Shown here piece by piece: positions 45,136-57,400 of a stretch of 64,000 nucleotides of DNA; the stretch's first letter is position 1; every line of letters begins with the position of its first letter. Under the pieces are notes generated by a model. The model was not told where the DNA came from. It saw nothing but the letters and a program-made list of their open reading frames with translations, and made no database searches. The DNA comes from Candidatus Intricatilinea gracilis (GTDB lineage: Bacteria; Pseudomonadota; Gammaproteobacteria; Burkholderiales; Burkholderiaceae_C): assembly GCA_016702605.1 (NCBI GenBank), contig JADJDQ010000007.1, positions 124,001-188,000 on the forward strand, given 5' to 3'. Position numbers and translations under genes: made by a program.

Positions 45136-46251
45136 ATGACGCATCTCTTCGCCCCCTGGCAACTCGGCGATCTGCCGCTACCCAACCGCATCGTCATCGC
45201 GCCCATGTGCCAGTACTCGGCGGTGGACGGCTCGGCCAGCGACTGGCACCTCATGCACCTGGGCCAGCTCGCCATCTCGGGCGCGGGGCTGCTCATCCTC
45301 GAGGCCACGGCGGTGTCGGCCGAAGGCCGCATCACGCCGGGCTGCCTGGGCCTGTATTCGGATGCCAACGAGGCCGCGCTGGCGCGGGTGCTCGCCGCCG
45401 TGCGGTCCAGTTCGGCCATGCCGCTGGCGATGCAGATCTCACACGCCGGGCGCAAGGCGTCGAGCCAGGTGCCGTGGGAAGGCGGCCAGCAGATCGCGCC
45501 CGATGCGCCGACCGGCTGGCAGGCCCGGGCGCCGTCGGCCTTGCCACATGGCGCCTGCGAAGTGCCGCCCACCGCGCTCGACGCCGCCGGCCTGGCCCAG
45601 GTGCGCGACGACTTCGTCGCCACCGCGCGGCGCGCCGTGCGCCTGGGCATCCAGGGCATCGAGCTGCATGGCGCACACGGCTACCTGCTGCACCAGTTCC
45701 TGTCGCCGCTGAGCAATCGACGCACCGACGCCTACGGCGGCTCGCTGGCCAACCGCATGCGGTTCGTGCTCGAGGTGTTCGACGCCGTGCGTGCTGCAGT
45801 GCCGGCCAGCGTGCCGGTGTGGCTACGCCTGTCGGCCACCGACTGGGTCGACGGTGGCTGGGATCTGCCGTCCACCATCACGCTCGGCCATGAACTGAAG
45901 GCGCGCGGCTGCGCGGCGCTGCACATCAGCAGCGGCGGGGTGTCACCCCTGCAGAAGATTGCGCTCGGGCCGGGCTACCAGGTGTTTCTGGCCGAGGCGG
46001 TCAAGGCCGCGGTGGGCCTGCCGACCATCGCCGTTGGTCTGATCACCGATGCCGAACAGGCTGAAGCCATCGTCGCCACCGGCCAGGCCGACGCCGTCGC
46101 CATCGCCCGCGCCATGCTCTACAACCCGCGCTGGCCCTGGCATGCCGCCGCCAGGCTGGGCGCCCAGGTCACGGTGCCTGCGCAGTACTGGCGCTGCCAG
46201 CCGCGCGAGCTGAAGGACCTGTTGACCGGCGCCAGCTTCGGCCAGCGCTGA
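45136..46251 (+). CDS. Old yellow enzyme-family NADH:flavin oxidoreductase (YqjM type)
   Basis: A 371-residue FMN enzyme of the YqjM branch: LPNRIVIAPMCQYSA with the regulatory Cys, MQISHAGRKAS with the substrate-binding His, HGAHGYLLHQFLSPLSNRRTD, and GLITDAEQAEAI in the C-terminal half of the barrel. YqjM-like enzymes reduce activated C=C bonds. The physiological substrate is unknown. Convergent with the efflux operon. Confidence 0.92.
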   Translation: MTHLFAPWQLGDLPLPNRIVIAPMCQYSAVDGSASDWHLMHLGQLAISGAGLLILEATAVSAEGRITPGCLGLYSDANEAALARVLAAVRSSSAMPLAMQISHAGRKASSQVPWEGGQQIAPDAPTGWQARAPSALPHGACEVPPTALDAAGLAQVRDDFVATARRAVRLGIQGIELHGAHGYLLHQFLSPLSNRRTDAYGGSLANRMRFVLEVFDAVRAAVPASVPVWLRLSATDWVDGGWDLPSTITLGHELKARGCAALHISSGGVSPLQKIALGPGYQVFLAEAVKAAVGLPTIAVGLITDAEQAEAIVATGQADAVAIARAMLYNPRWPWHAAARLGAQVTVPAQYWRCQPRELKDLLTGASFGQR

Positions 46252-46305
46252 AGGCATGCTGGCACCTGCTGCGCAACCCGATCTTTCGCCTTCAGTCGTC
46301 CTTGC

Positions 46306-47886
46306 TCAATGCGCCGCGTCCGCCACCGCGCTCGAGCCGGGCGCCGCACGCCCCGGCCGGTGCGTGAACCAGATCGTGCCGATCAGCAGCAGGAAGCAAT
46401 ACGCCGACGCCAGGAAGATGTCGTCCGCCGCGCGCGTGTAGGCCTGCTGGTCGATCAGGCGTTCGATGGTGGCCAGCGCCTGCGTGGCGTCGAGGCCACT
46501 GGCCTGAAGGCTGGCCAGCGTCTGCGCCAGCGGTGAACCCGGCCGGTCGAGTGTTTCTGCCAGATGGGCGTGATGCATCACGGCGCGGTGTTCCCACAGC
46601 GTGGTGGTGATCGAGGTGCCCATGGCGCCGGCGCTGATACGCACGAAGTTCGACAGCCCCGCCGCTGCGGCGATGCGTTCGGGCGGCAGACCACTCATCG
46701 TGATGGTGGTGAGCGGGATGAAGAAGAACGCCATCGCCGCACCCTGCGCCAGCGTGGGCACCATGATGTGGATGAAGTCGGTCTGCGTGGTGAACTGCGA
46801 GCGCGCATAGAGCACGCCGGCAAAACCGACGAAGGCGCAACTGGCCATCACGCGTGGATCCCAGCTCGCCACCTTGCGGCCCACCAGCGGTGTCAGCAGG
46901 ATGGCGAACACCCCCACCGGCGCCAGCGCGAAGCCGGCCGAGGTAGCGGTGTAACCCATCCACTGCTGCAGCCATAGCGGCAGCAGCACCACGTTGCCGA
47001 AGAACAGGCCGTAGGCGATCGACAGCGAGATGGCACCGAAGGCGAAGTTGCGCTGCTTGAACAGGCGCAGGTCGACCACCGGATGCTCGTCGGTCAGCTC
47101 CCAGGCGATGAAGACGGCAAACGCCACCACGGCGGTCACCGCCAGCGTGACGATGGTCTGCGAGCTGAACCAGTCCAGCTCCTTGCCCTTGTCGAGCATC
47201 AGCTGCAGGCAGCCCACCCACAACACCAGCAGCACCAGGCCGATGCGGTCGATCGGCAACTTGCGCACCGGTGTCTCGCGTTTGTGATAGATCGCCCAGG
47301 TCACCGCTGCCGCGCCCAGGCCGACGGGGATGTTGATGTAGAAGATCCACGGCCAGTGGATGTGGTCGGTGATCCAGCCGCCCAGCAGCGGCCCGGCAAC
47401 AGGCGCCACCAGCGTCGTCACACCCCATAACGCCAGAGCCAGCCCGGCCTTTTCGCGCGGGTAACTGGCCAGCAGCAGCGTCTGTGACAGCGGGATCATC
47501 GGCCCGGCCACCAGGCCCTGCAGCACCCGAAACGCCACCAGCCATTCGAGGCTGGGCGCCAGGCCGCACAGCCACGAGGTCAGCACGAACAGCAGCACAC
47601 TCGTGGTGAACAGCCGCACCGCCCCCAGGCGCTGCGTCAGCCAGCCGGTAAGCGGCACGCTGATGGCGTTGGCCACGCCGAAACTCGTGATCACCCAGGT
47701 GCCCTGGCTCAGGCTGGCGCCCAGGTCACCCGCAATCGCCGGTATCGACACATTGGCGATCGACGAATCGAGCACGTTCATGAAGGTCGCGAGCGACAGC
47801 GACAAGGTGCCCAGCAGCAGGGCAGGGCCATGCAGCGGCGGCGGTGGCACCCAGGGTGTGGGTGCCGCCTCAGCGTGACGTGTCAT
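46306..47886 (-). CDS. DHA2-family MFS drug efflux permease (EmrB type)
   Basis: A 526-residue, 14-segment major facilitator of the DHA2 drug:H+ antiporter family: FMNVLDSSIANVSIPAIAGDLG (family motif D1-like, with the acidic residue), GTWVITSFGVANAISVPLTGWL, RVLQGLVAGPMIPLSQT. It is the last gene of an operon with a HlyD-type adaptor and an outer-membrane factor, starting 17 bp inside the adaptor gene's end. Together they form a tripartite pump spanning both membranes; substrates are unpredictable. No regulator gene is adjacent. Confidence 0.93.
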   Translation of the reverse strand: MTRHAEAAPTPWVPPPPLHGPALLLGTLSLSLATFMNVLDSSIANVSIPAIAGDLGASLSQGTWVITSFGVANAISVPLTGWLTQRLGAVRLFTTSVLLFVLTSWLCGLAPSLEWLVAFRVLQGLVAGPMIPLSQTLLLASYPREKAGLALALWGVTTLVAPVAGPLLGGWITDHIHWPWIFYINIPVGLGAAAVTWAIYHKRETPVRKLPIDRIGLVLLVLWVGCLQLMLDKGKELDWFSSQTIVTLAVTAVVAFAVFIAWELTDEHPVVDLRLFKQRNFAFGAISLSIAYGLFFGNVVLLPLWLQQWMGYTATSAGFALAPVGVFAILLTPLVGRKVASWDPRVMASCAFVGFAGVLYARSQFTTQTDFIHIMVPTLAQGAAMAFFFIPLTTITMSGLPPERIAAAAGLSNFVRISAGAMGTSITTTLWEHRAVMHHAHLAETLDRPGSPLAQTLASLQASGLDATQALATIERLIDQQAYTRAADDIFLASAYCFLLLIGTIWFTHRPGRAAPGSSAVADAAH

Positions 47887-49339
47887 CGGCCAGAGCCAGT
47901 GTCTGGCCGGCGGCGTCGGGTTCGACTTGCCTCACCAGCGGCATCGCTGGTTGCGGGCTGGCCGGCCTGAACGGTGCCGCCGGTTTGCCGATGCGCCCCA
48001 GGTTGGCCGAGATGATGCGTTGCACGTGCATGTCGGCCTGGCGCAGCTGGGTGTCGTACAGGTCGGTCTGCGCCAGCGGCTGGGCGCGCGGCGCGTCGGC
48101 CAGCAGCTTGCCGTCCTGCTTGCTCACGTCCACCGTCACGTGCATCGACAGGCCCACCCGCAGCGGATGGGCGATCAGCTCGCGGGCGTCGAGCTGGATG
48201 CGCACCGGCACCCGCTGCACCACCTTGATCCAGTTGCCGGTGGCGTTTTGCGCCGGCAGCAGCGCAAAGGCCGCGCCGGTGCCCGAACCCAGGCCGATTA
48301 CCTTGCCGCGGAACTCGACGCTGTCGCCGTACACGTCGGCACGCACCACGGCCGGCTGGCCGATGCGCAGGCGCCCGAGCTGAACTTCCTTGAAGTTGGC
48401 GTCGACCCAGGCGTCGCGCAGCGCCACCAGGCCCAGCAGCGGCGCGCCGGGCGCCACACGCTGGCCGAGTTGCACCGAGCGGCGCACCACGTGGGCGTCG
48501 ATGGGGGCCAGCACCTCGTTGCGCTTGAGCGCCAGCCAGGCCTCGCGCACCTTGGCCGCGGCCGAACGCACCTGCGGATGCTGCGCCACGCTGCTGCCTT
48601 CGGTCAGGTTCTGGCTGGCCATGAACTGCTCGCGCGCGGTCTGCACAGCAGCCGCGGCTGCGGCCAGTGCACTCTTCGCCGTCGCCAGCTGGGCACGTGC
48701 ATGCTCGGCCTCCTCACGGCCCACCGCACCGCTGGCTACCAGCGGCTCGCGGCGGTTCAGATCGTCGGTGGCACGTGCCACCTCGGCCTGCGCACGCGCC
48801 AGTTCGGCGTCGCGCTGGCCCACCTGCGACTTGAGCGCCGAGTTGCCGGTGTACAGCTGGCGCACCTCGCGCACGGTCTGTGCCAGCCGGGCCTCGGCCT
48901 GTTCGAGCACGATGCGGGCGTCGGCCGGGTCGAGCTTGACCAGGGTCTGGCCGGCCTTGACGTAGTCGTTGTCGTCCACCGCCACCGCCACCACGGTGCC
49001 GCCGTTGATGGCGCTGATCTGCACCACGTTGGCCTGCACGTAGGCGTTGTCCGTCGCCTCGGTCTGGCCATGCAGCCAGCCCCACAGCCACCAGCCGATG
49101 GCGCCGATGGCCACCAGCACCGCGATGCCCAGCAACGCACTGCGCCGACGCGAGCCCGAGTCGCCGCTGCCGGATGGCAACCCGGCCGATGACCCTGCCG
49201 CGGCAGAGGCTGGTGACGATGCCTGTGACGCCGCCTGTGAAGACGCGTGTGCCGGCGCCGGTGATGGCGCCGGTGTCGGCGACACCCCCGCGGCCGCAGC
49301 GTCGCTGGTGCCGGCTGGTCGATCCTGATCTTGACTCAT
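47870..49339 (-). CDS. HlyD/EmrA-family membrane-fusion adaptor
   Basis: A 489-residue adaptor with one N-terminal membrane segment (LLGIAVLVAIGAIGWWLWGWL), preceded by an unusually long ~65-residue Ala/Ser/Pro-rich cytoplasmic tail. The EmrA-type core follows: NAYVQANVVQISAINGGTV, a coiled-coil hairpin, LKRNEVLAPIDAHVVRRSV, and the terminal beta-barrel. The middle gene of the efflux operon: 18 bp after the outer-membrane factor and overlapping the permease gene by 17 bp. Confidence 0.93.
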   Translation of the reverse strand: MSQDQDRPAGTSDAAAAGVSPTPAPSPAPAHASSQAASQASSPASAAAGSSAGLPSGSGDSGSRRRSALLGIAVLVAIGAIGWWLWGWLHGQTEATDNAYVQANVVQISAINGGTVVAVAVDDNDYVKAGQTLVKLDPADARIVLEQAEARLAQTVREVRQLYTGNSALKSQVGQRDAELARAQAEVARATDDLNRREPLVASGAVGREEAEHARAQLATAKSALAAAAAAVQTAREQFMASQNLTEGSSVAQHPQVRSAAAKVREAWLALKRNEVLAPIDAHVVRRSVQLGQRVAPGAPLLGLVALRDAWVDANFKEVQLGRLRIGQPAVVRADVYGDSVEFRGKVIGLGSGTGAAFALLPAQNATGNWIKVVQRVPVRIQLDARELIAHPLRVGLSMHVTVDVSKQDGKLLADAPRAQPLAQTDLYDTQLRQADMHVQRIISANLGRIGKPAAPFRPASPQPAMPLVRQVEPDAAGQTLALADDTSR

Positions 49340-49357
49340 GAGGTGGTCGAACCCTGT

Positions 49358-50875
49358 TCAATCCTGGCGCACGGCGGCGCCGGTGGGGGTGGCCCAGGTG
49401 GCGGTCGACACGGGGCGTGTGCCGGCCCTGGCCGACGGAGTGGCGGCCGGTGCCGACTCGCTGGCCTGCCAGCCGCCGCCGAGCGCGTGCATCAGCTGCA
49501 CCTGGGCGTCCAGCGCGCGGCCGCGCAATTCGATGGCGGCGCGTTCCTGTGCCAGGCGCAGGTCGTCGGTGGCCAGCACCTGCAGGAAACCGCTCAGCCC
49601 TGCGTCGTACCGTGTGCGGGCGATGCGCCAGGCCTCGTTCGCCTGCGCCAGTGCGTCGGCCTGCTGGGTGATCTGGCTGGCCAGTGAGCTGCGCAGCGCC
49701 AGCGCATCGGCGGCGGCATGGGCGGCGTCGATCACCGCGCTGTTGTAGGCGGCCACCGCAGCGTCGTATTCGGCTGCCCGGCTGCCGAGCTGGGCGTTCA
49801 GACCGGGTGTGTCGAAGAGGGGCAGACGCAGCGCCGGGCCGGCGCCGTAGCTGCGGCTGCCGATGTCGACGAGGTTGTCCAGACCCAGCGCACTCAGGCC
49901 GGCAAACACGTTGAGGTTGAGGTCGGGGTAGAAGCGCCCGCGCGCCACGGTCACACCTTGTGCGGCGGCTTCGACACGCTCCCGCGCCGCAGCCAGGTCG
50001 GCACGCCGGCCCAGCAGGTCGGCGCCGACAACAGCCGATGTCGCGTGGGTTGATGGTGCGGCGGCCAGCGTCAGCTCGCCCAGTGTCGGCGCCAGCGCTG
50101 CAAGTGCCTGCGGCGCCTGGGCGCACAGCGCTGCCAGCTGATGGCGCAGCAGCGTCTGGCGTTCCATCACGGCCAGTATCTGGCCGCGGGCGTCGGCCAC
50201 TCGGGCGTTCGACAGCGCCAGCTCACCCTGGGTGTCCAGGCCGGCCTGGACACGTTCCTGCGTCAGGCGGGCGATGGTCTCGCGCTGGGTCAGGGCCTGG
50301 CGGGCGTTGTCCGCCGCGCTGCCGGCCTGCGCCAGGGCGATGTAGGCGCGTGCCACTTCGGCTGCGAGCAGGGTGCGGGCGGCGGCCATGTCGGCACGGG
50401 CCGCCCGTTCGCCGCCCAGTGCCTGCGCCAGTGCAGCGCCGTGGCGACCCCAGAAGTCGAGTTCCCAGCTGGCGCCCAGCATCACGTTGGCATTGGTCTG
50501 CCAGGTGCCGGCGATGGGCGGCGGCACCAGCCCGTGCGCCGTGTAGCGCTGCAAGGTGGCGTCTGCCGTCAGGCCGACCTGCACTTCACCGGCGTTGCCG
50601 GCCAGCCGGCTCTGGACTCGCGCCTGGTCCAGCCGCGCTGCTGCGATCTGCAGGCGCGGCTGTTCGGCCAGCGCCAGGTCGACCAGCGCGTCGAGGCGGG
50701 TATCACCCAGCTCGTGCCACCAGGTGCCGGCCACCACCTCGGTCGGCGCACTGGCTGCCAGGCCCACGGCGGCGGGCGCGACCAGGGCCCGCGGCTCGGG
50801 CAGCCTGGCGGGTTGGGCACAGGCGACCAGCAGGCCGGCAAGTGCCGACAGGGCAGCCAGGGTGAGAACTTGCAT
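49358..50875 (-). CDS. Outer-membrane efflux lipoprotein (NodT/OprM family)
   Basis: A 505-residue TolC-like outer-membrane factor with a lipobox LLVAC (Cys19). Family features are GTWWHELGDTRLDALVDLAL, SWELDFWGRHGAALAQA (the FW-x-R signature of NodT-type proteins), and LLGRRADLAAARERVEAA in the second repeat. The ATG at 50875 gives a normal signal peptide; the frame runs upstream to 50968 without family similarity. It opens the efflux operon and is divergent from the ABC exporter. Confidence 0.93.
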   Translation of the reverse strand: MQVLTLAALSALAGLLVACAQPARLPEPRALVAPAAVGLAASAPTEVVAGTWWHELGDTRLDALVDLALAEQPRLQIAAARLDQARVQSRLAGNAGEVQVGLTADATLQRYTAHGLVPPPIAGTWQTNANVMLGASWELDFWGRHGAALAQALGGERAARADMAAARTLLAAEVARAYIALAQAGSAADNARQALTQRETIARLTQERVQAGLDTQGELALSNARVADARGQILAVMERQTLLRHQLAALCAQAPQALAALAPTLGELTLAAAPSTHATSAVVGADLLGRRADLAAARERVEAAAQGVTVARGRFYPDLNLNVFAGLSALGLDNLVDIGSRSYGAGPALRLPLFDTPGLNAQLGSRAAEYDAAVAAYNSAVIDAAHAAADALALRSSLASQITQQADALAQANEAWRIARTRYDAGLSGFLQVLATDDLRLAQERAAIELRGRALDAQVQLMHALGGGWQASESAPAATPSARAGTRPVSTATWATPTGAAVRQD

Positions 50876-51037
50876 CTTGTTGGTGTGGGCGCCGGGGATC
50901 CGGGCAAACCATGAGTTTCGCAGTTTGCAGCTTGGTGATGGAAACCGGTCGAAGACACCCCGCCGCATCGCTGCCTACACTGCGCCGGCCGCGGTTATCC
51001 ATTCAATCCTGGCGCCTTGCGCGTCACACACCCATCC

Positions 51038-52891
<1,854 letters not shown>

Positions 52892-52921
52892 TCCGGCCGC
52901 CAGGTTGACGAGAACGCGGGC

Positions 52922-52951
52922 TTGGTGACAGCCCACCAGGCGCCCTAGACT
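52922..52951 (+). promoter_or_regulatory. Candidate promoter upstream of thyA
   Basis: TTGGTG (52922-52927) and TAGACT (52946-52951) are 18 bp apart, about 160 bp before thyA. The rest of the gap has short CGACCC-type repeats but nothing else recognisable. Confidence 0.3.
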
Positions 52952-53114
52952 TTCGCCCCTGCGTCGATTTGGCCCCGCACCGCACCGATCTGGCCAGACC
53001 CGCCCCCGCGCCGTGCCGAGTCGACTCGTGTTGCCCAGATGATCTGACCCGACCCGACTGACCCGGCCAGCGCCGACCCGCCCTTCAAGACCCCAGCCCC
53101 AAGCAAGCGCCGCC

Positions 53115-54089
53115 ATGAAACAGTATCTCGACCTCGTCCGCGCCGTGCTCGACCAGGGCAGCTGGCAAGACAACCGCACGGGTGTACGCACCATCAGCGC
53201 CCCCGGCCTGGCCATGCGTTTCGATCTGCGGCAGGGTTTTCCGGCCGTCACCACCAAGAAACTGGCGTTCAAGAGCGCCATCGGTGAGCTGGTAGGTTTT
53301 CTGCGCGGCAGCCGCAACGCGGCGGAGTTCCGCGCCCTGGGCAGCAAGGTGTGGGATGCCAACGCCAACGACAACGTCGGCTGGCTCGCCAACCCGTTTC
53401 GTGAAGGTCAGGACGACCTCGGCCCGGTCTACGGTGCCCAATGGCGCGCCTGGCCCGCCTACAAGTTGCTGCAGCAAGACAAACCGGCCCAGATCGACGC
53501 CGCCCTGGGTTATGGCTACACCGAAATCGCCCGCTTCGACGACGACCAGGGCCGCCCCAGCGTGTTGCTCTACAAGGCCGTCGACCAGCTGCGTCGCTGC
53601 CTGGACACCATCATCGAACGCCCCAGCGACCGCCGCATCCTGTTCCACGGCTGGAACTGGGCCCAACTCGATGAAATGGCCCTGCCGCCCTGCCACCTGC
53701 TGTATCAGTTTCTGCCCAACCCGACGACCAGAGAAATATCCCTGGCCCTTTACATCCGTAGCAACGACCTCGGCCTGGGCGCCCCGTTCAACCTCGCCGA
53801 AGGCGCCGCCCTGCTGCACCTGGTCGGCCGCCTGACGGGGTATACGCCGCGCTGGTTCAGTTATTTCATCGGCGACGCGCATATCTACGAAAACCACCTG
53901 CCCATGCTGCAGGAACAACTCCGCCGCGAACCCCGCCGCCTGCCCCTATTGCAGATCGACGACCGTGTGCCCGACTTCGCCCGCACCGGCAGTTATGCAC
54001 CCGAGTGGCTCGAGAAAATCGAACCGGGTGATTTCAGCCTGATCGATTATTTTCCGCACGCAGCGCTGACAGCGCCGATGGCGGTGTAG
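53115..54089 (+). CDS. thyA: Thymidylate synthase ThyA
   Basis: ThyA methylates dUMP to dTMP using methylenetetrahydrofolate. The 324-residue protein has DNRTGVRT (19-26), the catalytic Cys193 in ALPPCHLLYQF, and PFNLAEGAALLHLV. It is longer than the ~264-residue E. coli enzyme because of an extra ~45-residue segment (about 115-158) between the conserved YGAQWR and LRRCLD; an insert at this position is known from the Lactobacillus casei enzyme. It is the last normal-composition gene before the AT-richer island. Confidence 0.93.
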   Translation: MKQYLDLVRAVLDQGSWQDNRTGVRTISAPGLAMRFDLRQGFPAVTTKKLAFKSAIGELVGFLRGSRNAAEFRALGSKVWDANANDNVGWLANPFREGQDDLGPVYGAQWRAWPAYKLLQQDKPAQIDAALGYGYTEIARFDDDQGRPSVLLYKAVDQLRRCLDTIIERPSDRRILFHGWNWAQLDEMALPPCHLLYQFLPNPTTREISLALYIRSNDLGLGAPFNLAEGAALLHLVGRLTGYTPRWFSYFIGDAHIYENHLPMLQEQLRREPRRLPLLQIDDRVPDFARTGSYAPEWLEKIEPGDFSLIDYFPHAALTAPMAV

Positions 54090-54115
54090 CCAGGGGTACG
54101 GCCGGGAGATTGAAT

Positions 54116-54367
54116 ATGACTGGTGCCGTCAACTCGAAGGCCGAATTCCCCCACGTTTCGAGGCACTGCGTGTGGCTGCTGGTAGGCAACGAAGAACTTG
54201 CCATGTCCTTTGTCGATTTTCCGTGGTTCAAGAAGGCGACGATGGAACAACTCACCAACGTCGAGAGGGCGTCGCCGGATCACCTGTACTGGCCCGATCT
54301 CGATGTAGATTTGCCCGTCGAATCGTTTCGAAATCCGGTAGCGTTTCCGCATGGTTCGTGGTCGTAG
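54116..54367 (+). CDS. DUF2442-family small protein
   Basis: An 83-residue protein beginning MTGAVNSKAEFPHVSRH, with VGNEELAMSFVDFPWFKKAT and a terminal LDVDLPVESFRNP, which match DUF2442. DUF2442 proteins often sit beside DUF4160 proteins in presumed toxin-antitoxin pairs; no partner is seen here. The gene lies between thyA and the SIR2 gene, at the composition change. Confidence 0.65.
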   Translation: MTGAVNSKAEFPHVSRHCVWLLVGNEELAMSFVDFPWFKKATMEQLTNVERASPDHLYWPDLDVDLPVESFRNPVAFPHGSWS

Positions 54368-54433
54368 GAAAAGAATACATACTCGACTTGAGTTGGACGG
54401 CCCTTTGGCTTCTCTTTTAACAGGGGGTGAATT

Positions 54434-57400
54434 GTGGAACTCGATAGAGACACAGCCGAAAGTGAATTATATGTCTCAGCGATAAGAAAGGCACTTGTAG
54501 ACGGAAATGCGGCTGTTATGGTTGGTGCGGGATTTAGTCGAAACGCTGAAGGGGGGGCTGCGCTTGCTACCTGGCGAATGCTGGCAGAACAATTGGCTCA
54601 GGCATTGCATGTGGGTTCTGACCAAGTCGATTTCCCAGCAACAAGTGTTGTCACCTTGGCGGAACAGTATTCACGAGTATTTTCAACCGCGGGCTTGGAA
54701 GCATTTCTCAAGCGGATGGTGCCCGACGATCGTGTTGCTCCTGGCGAAGCTCACTTTTCCTTGCTTCGATTGAGATGGGCAGAGATATTTACTACAAACT
54801 ATGATACCTTGATCGAGCGTGCTGCAGAGCGCATTTTTGACAAAGCTCACTTTACAGTGTGCTGCCGGGAAGACATACCGCAGTCAAAGATTCTCGGGCG
54901 AAGACGAATTGTAAAGCTTCATGGTTCGTTCCCGTCTCGTCGACCATTCATATTCACCGAAGAGGATTACCGGACATATCCGGAGAGATTTGCTCCCTTT
55001 GTAAATCTGGTGCGCCAATCGCTTCTCGAGAACGTCTTCTGTCTTTTTGGCTTCTCTGGGGACGATCCAAACTTTTTGCATTGGATTGGCTGGGTACGTG
55101 ATGTCCTAGATCGACACGCACTTCCGATCTACCTCTTTCTCGATAGATCCCCTTCACTCGGGCAACGCAAGCTCCTCGAAGCGAGGGGAGTAATTCCAGT
55201 GGTACTTCCTACTGCTGCTAGCGGCGATCCAAAAGATTTCTCAGGGCGTTACCTTGAGTTATTTCGACTTCTCGATGAGCCACGCCAAGAGTCCATCATG
55301 GAGTGGCCGAAGTTTGCTTGGAAGGATGGTGCTTATACCTATGACGATGATCAATCAGCTAATTTCGAAAGCTTGAAACTTCAGTTGCCTCGGCTCGCCA
55401 GCAAGCGATCAAGTTACCCTGGATGGATTGTCGCACCGCGGAAGGTGCGACGGACATTTGCGATGCACGTGCGACAACAGCCCCACTGGTCGAATGCACG
55501 ATGGCTGGTTGACAGACTCTCTGGCGAGGGGGATGCGAGTGTCATTGGCATCCTCGGACTTTATGTTTGGCAGCAAGTAGTCCTTCGCCCACTTGAGGAT
55601 GCATTGGCGTTGATTGCCATTCGGGTAATTCGGCAGTATGCAGATTTTCGAATCGAGACCCTGCGAAGTACTGAGCTTGGCTTTTTGTCGAGCATTAATA
55701 TAATCGATCAAGCTGCCTTCCAGAGAGAGTGGACGAGGCTCGGGTTTTCAGTTGCACGATGGGCAAGGCAGTCGCTACGAGAGGTTGAGTTCCGGGAACT
55801 TGTCGCCTTACTCCGAAGGTATGCACCATCTGATGGCAAGTTGGAAGACTCGATTCGATACGAAGAAATCTTGCTTCAAATGTACCGGGGCGAGCGGGGC
55901 GAGGCGAAGGCTGCACTTCAGGCATGGCGGATAAAGTCTGCCGATCCCTATATGCTTGTGCGTAAATCAGGGCTATCCGCTGAACTCGGATTAGGCGAAA
56001 ATGCACTGAGTGTGTGCAAGGAAGCAATACAGATTCTAAGAGATAGCCAAAGATTGCTTCCGGGTGATCCGCTGCTGGAATCTGAAGAAGCTTGGGCCTG
56101 TGTAATTGCAGACAGGGTTCAGACTGGAATGCAGTATCTCGCGTGGCCCTATGTTCGCGGGTACGCCAATGATCGGGAGATTGAAGGTCTAGACAATCGG
56201 TTGGAGATGCTGGCAACTAAAGGATACGCGGCAATTCGAGAACTGGAGGAGGTGTCTTCTGCACTGAATGCAGAGGCGCAGCCCGCCTTTGCGGTTAAGT
56301 ATCGGTTTAGTGGCTTTGACCTGGGCAGGATTGAAACTTCTCAACGGTTTGGCGTTACCTCTGAATTGCAATCAAAGATCGAGGCAGCGTTTGAGTGGCT
56401 TGAGATTATAGACAGGGTGGCATTGCCATTTCGTATGGCAACGGTCAGTTTCTTTGTCGACTCATGTGTGCAAGCCGCATGGTGGGCTCAATATCATGAC
56501 TCGAGCGATCGCGTAATTAGTGTCGTTATTCGAGCAATGTCAGTGGACGTGCTTAAAGCGAAAGACGAGTCATATCCACCGCATAGAACAGGATGGTTCT
56601 CTCGATATCAGGTAGCAGCAATCTCGAACGAACTCGCACATGATCTTTGCGGTCGATTTTTCAGGCAAATTGAATTCAGCTTAACTTCTGATCTGCAAAT
56701 TGGATTTGTCCGTAGTCCATTAGAGTTCTATTGCGAGCTATTTTCACGACTGGTGGTTCGAGTTGAGGATTCGTTCGCTGTCCTAAATTGGGGGCGACGC
56801 ATTGTTGAAATTCATAGCAGCAGCGTCTTACGAAATTCGCCTCGCATATGGGAGGTCTTTGCATCCACCCTTGGCCGTTGTGTTGAGGCGCTCCCGCACG
56901 ATCTTCAGTTGCAACTTCTTCGCGATATCGCCGGATTGCCGCTGGCTCCTCCATCTGACCCTAACGGAGTTCACAAACATTCGTGGATTCGCCCGTTCGA
57001 ACTCCTACGAGGATGGCGAAATTTGTCGGAGGAGGCTGCGGTCGATCCGGTGTGGCGGTCGCTGGTGGCTAAGGCCATGAGCGATCTTGCCGTCCCGAAG
57101 GCAGATAGATCAGTCGAACGTTGGGTGCGGGTTATCTGGCTTGAGTCGATTGGTGTATTGACGAACGACGATAAAGTGGCTTTAGGTCAACTTATTTGGA
57201 GTGAAGAGGAAGGCTGGCCTCAGATTCCAGAATTTGATTTCGGGATTGCGTTTCATTTTCCTTTGGCAGTTCCGCCTACTGTACGGGATGAACGCTTTGT
57301 ATGTTGGCTTAGGTCCTTGGACGCAAGCTTCGCGGCAGGGCGTTCATTCGGCGTAGTGAATTTGCTCCGTACTGGACGTAGTTGGACTGTTCCTATGGAC

